DNA of 64,000 nt from Profundicola sp964553105 (GTDB taxonomy: Bacteria > Bacteroidota > Bacteroidia > Flavobacteriales > Weeksellaceae), in contig CAZKJO010000001.1 in the NCBI GenBank assembly GCA_964553105.1, forward strand, positions 1-64,000. Direction: 5' to 3'. A program made the translations under genes and the position numbers. Below, in pieces: positions 63,659 through 64,000 of the stretch; within the stretch, counting starts at the first letter, position 1; every line of letters starts with the position of its first letter. The notes below the pieces were generated by a model, which saw only the letters and a program-made list of their open reading frames with translations, made no database searches and was not told where the DNA came from.

Positions 63659-64000
63659 AAGGTTTGGACTCGTTGGTAGAAAAATCGGTTATTCTTTCTC
63701 ACCTGCTTATTTTAAAGAGAAATTTAGCACAGAAAAAATTGATGCTAGCTACAAAATATTTGAATTGAATCAAATTCAACAATTTCCTCAATTATTTTTA
63801 ACCAAAAATTTAGCTGGTTTAAATATAACAACACCTTACAAAGAGGAAATCATGATTTTCATGGATAGTTTATCGCCTGAAGCAAAAGCCATTGGAGCAG
63901 TAAATACAGTTAAATTTAAAGGTGATCATCTAATAGGTCACAATACGGATTATATTGGTTTTAAGAATTCCTTAGAACCTTTATTAAACGATAAACACAC
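63633..64000 (+). CDS. aroE: Shikimate dehydrogenase, 3' end outside the window
   Basis: The ATG at 63633 opens a frame that runs to the end of the window (122 codons). It encodes FGLVGRKIGYSFSPAYFKEK, with the shikimate-binding Ser pair (SFSP), LNITTPYKEEI (catalytic Lys) and GAVNTVKF and GHNTDYIGF. These are diagnostic of AroE, which reduces 3-dehydroshikimate with NADPH. It overlaps the second DUF368 gene by 26 bp, so it is in the same operon. Confidence 0.93.
   Translation, partial: MKTEESNFKRFGLVGRKIGYSFSPAYFKEKFSTEKIDASYKIFELNQIQQFPQLFLTKNLAGLNITTPYKEEIMIFMDSLSPEAKAIGAVNTVKFKGDHLIGHNTDYIGFKNSLEPLLNDKH

Overview
The window is a low-GC chromosomal segment from a member of Bacteroidota, most likely a marine or aquatic flavobacterium (order Flavobacteriales). 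The evidence is the gene content: Na+-NQR, a type IX secretion (T9SS) plug protein, a CHU_C/T9SS type B sorted protein, type III glutamine synthetase, split transketolase, a Rho with a long disordered insert, and MurA with Asp in place of the usual catalytic Cys. Promoters also look like the Bacteroidota consensus TTG-N17-23-TAnnTTTG. It reads mostly as core genome; no transposase, phage, CRISPR, tRNA or rRNA gene was seen. Three 100-N scaffold gaps interrupt it (7908-8007, 52226-52325, 58444-58543). The first two are flanked by identical 55-bp copies and look like assembly joins; the third cuts ppk1.

Layout: 1-6.3 kb, nqrABCDEF on the minus strand with its own promoter and terminator. 6.6-7.8 kb, the T9SS plug protein. 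8.1-11.1 kb, a TonB-dependent receptor with a CxxxM motif plus a small Cys-motif membrane protein, possibly a copper locus. 11.4-18.1 kb, amino-acid and central carbon genes (P5C dehydrogenase, tryptophanase, sdhCAB). 18.4-20.9 kb, an ECF sigma factor, a membrane anti-sigma-like protein and an outer-membrane barrel. 21-25.5 kb, lon and split transketolase. 25.6-27 kb, a small conserved gene with apbE, the FMN transferase that matures NQR. 27-29.6 kb, a large T9SS cargo protein. 29.6-32.4 kb, tsf-rpsB and rpsI-rplM. 32.5-35.6 kb, a helix-hairpin-helix protein and an unusual multidomain alanine/Na+ symporter. 35.8-42 kb, PspC-like, DUF2851, prfA, glnN and a Ca2+/Na+ antiporter. 42-46.7 kb, icmF, acylphosphatase and an SDR. 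46.9-49.3 kb, a second ECF sigma module in which the anti-sigma-like part is fused to a beta-barrel. 49.6-54.8 kb, rho, DUF4293, an MsbA-like ABC transporter and apt. 55-59.3 kb, an arginine-deiminase-like enzyme and sixA-ppk1-ppx. 59.5-64 kb, DUF4290-murA, two DUF368 (PopT-like) proteins and the start of aroE.

Themes: sodium energetics (NQR, ApbE, AGCS symporter, Ca2+/Na+ antiporter), cell-envelope building (murA, DUF368 pair, MsbA-like exporter, TonB receptor, T9SS parts), polyphosphate metabolism, and two related envelope-stress-like sigma modules. The points most worth following are the trans-envelope anti-sigma/barrel fusion and its unfused paralogue, an ECF gene that seems to lack an ATG start, the symporter carrying SprB-like and lipoyl-like extracytoplasmic or loop domains, the CxxxM receptor locus, and a structured interspersed repeat with pseudoknot-like pairing.
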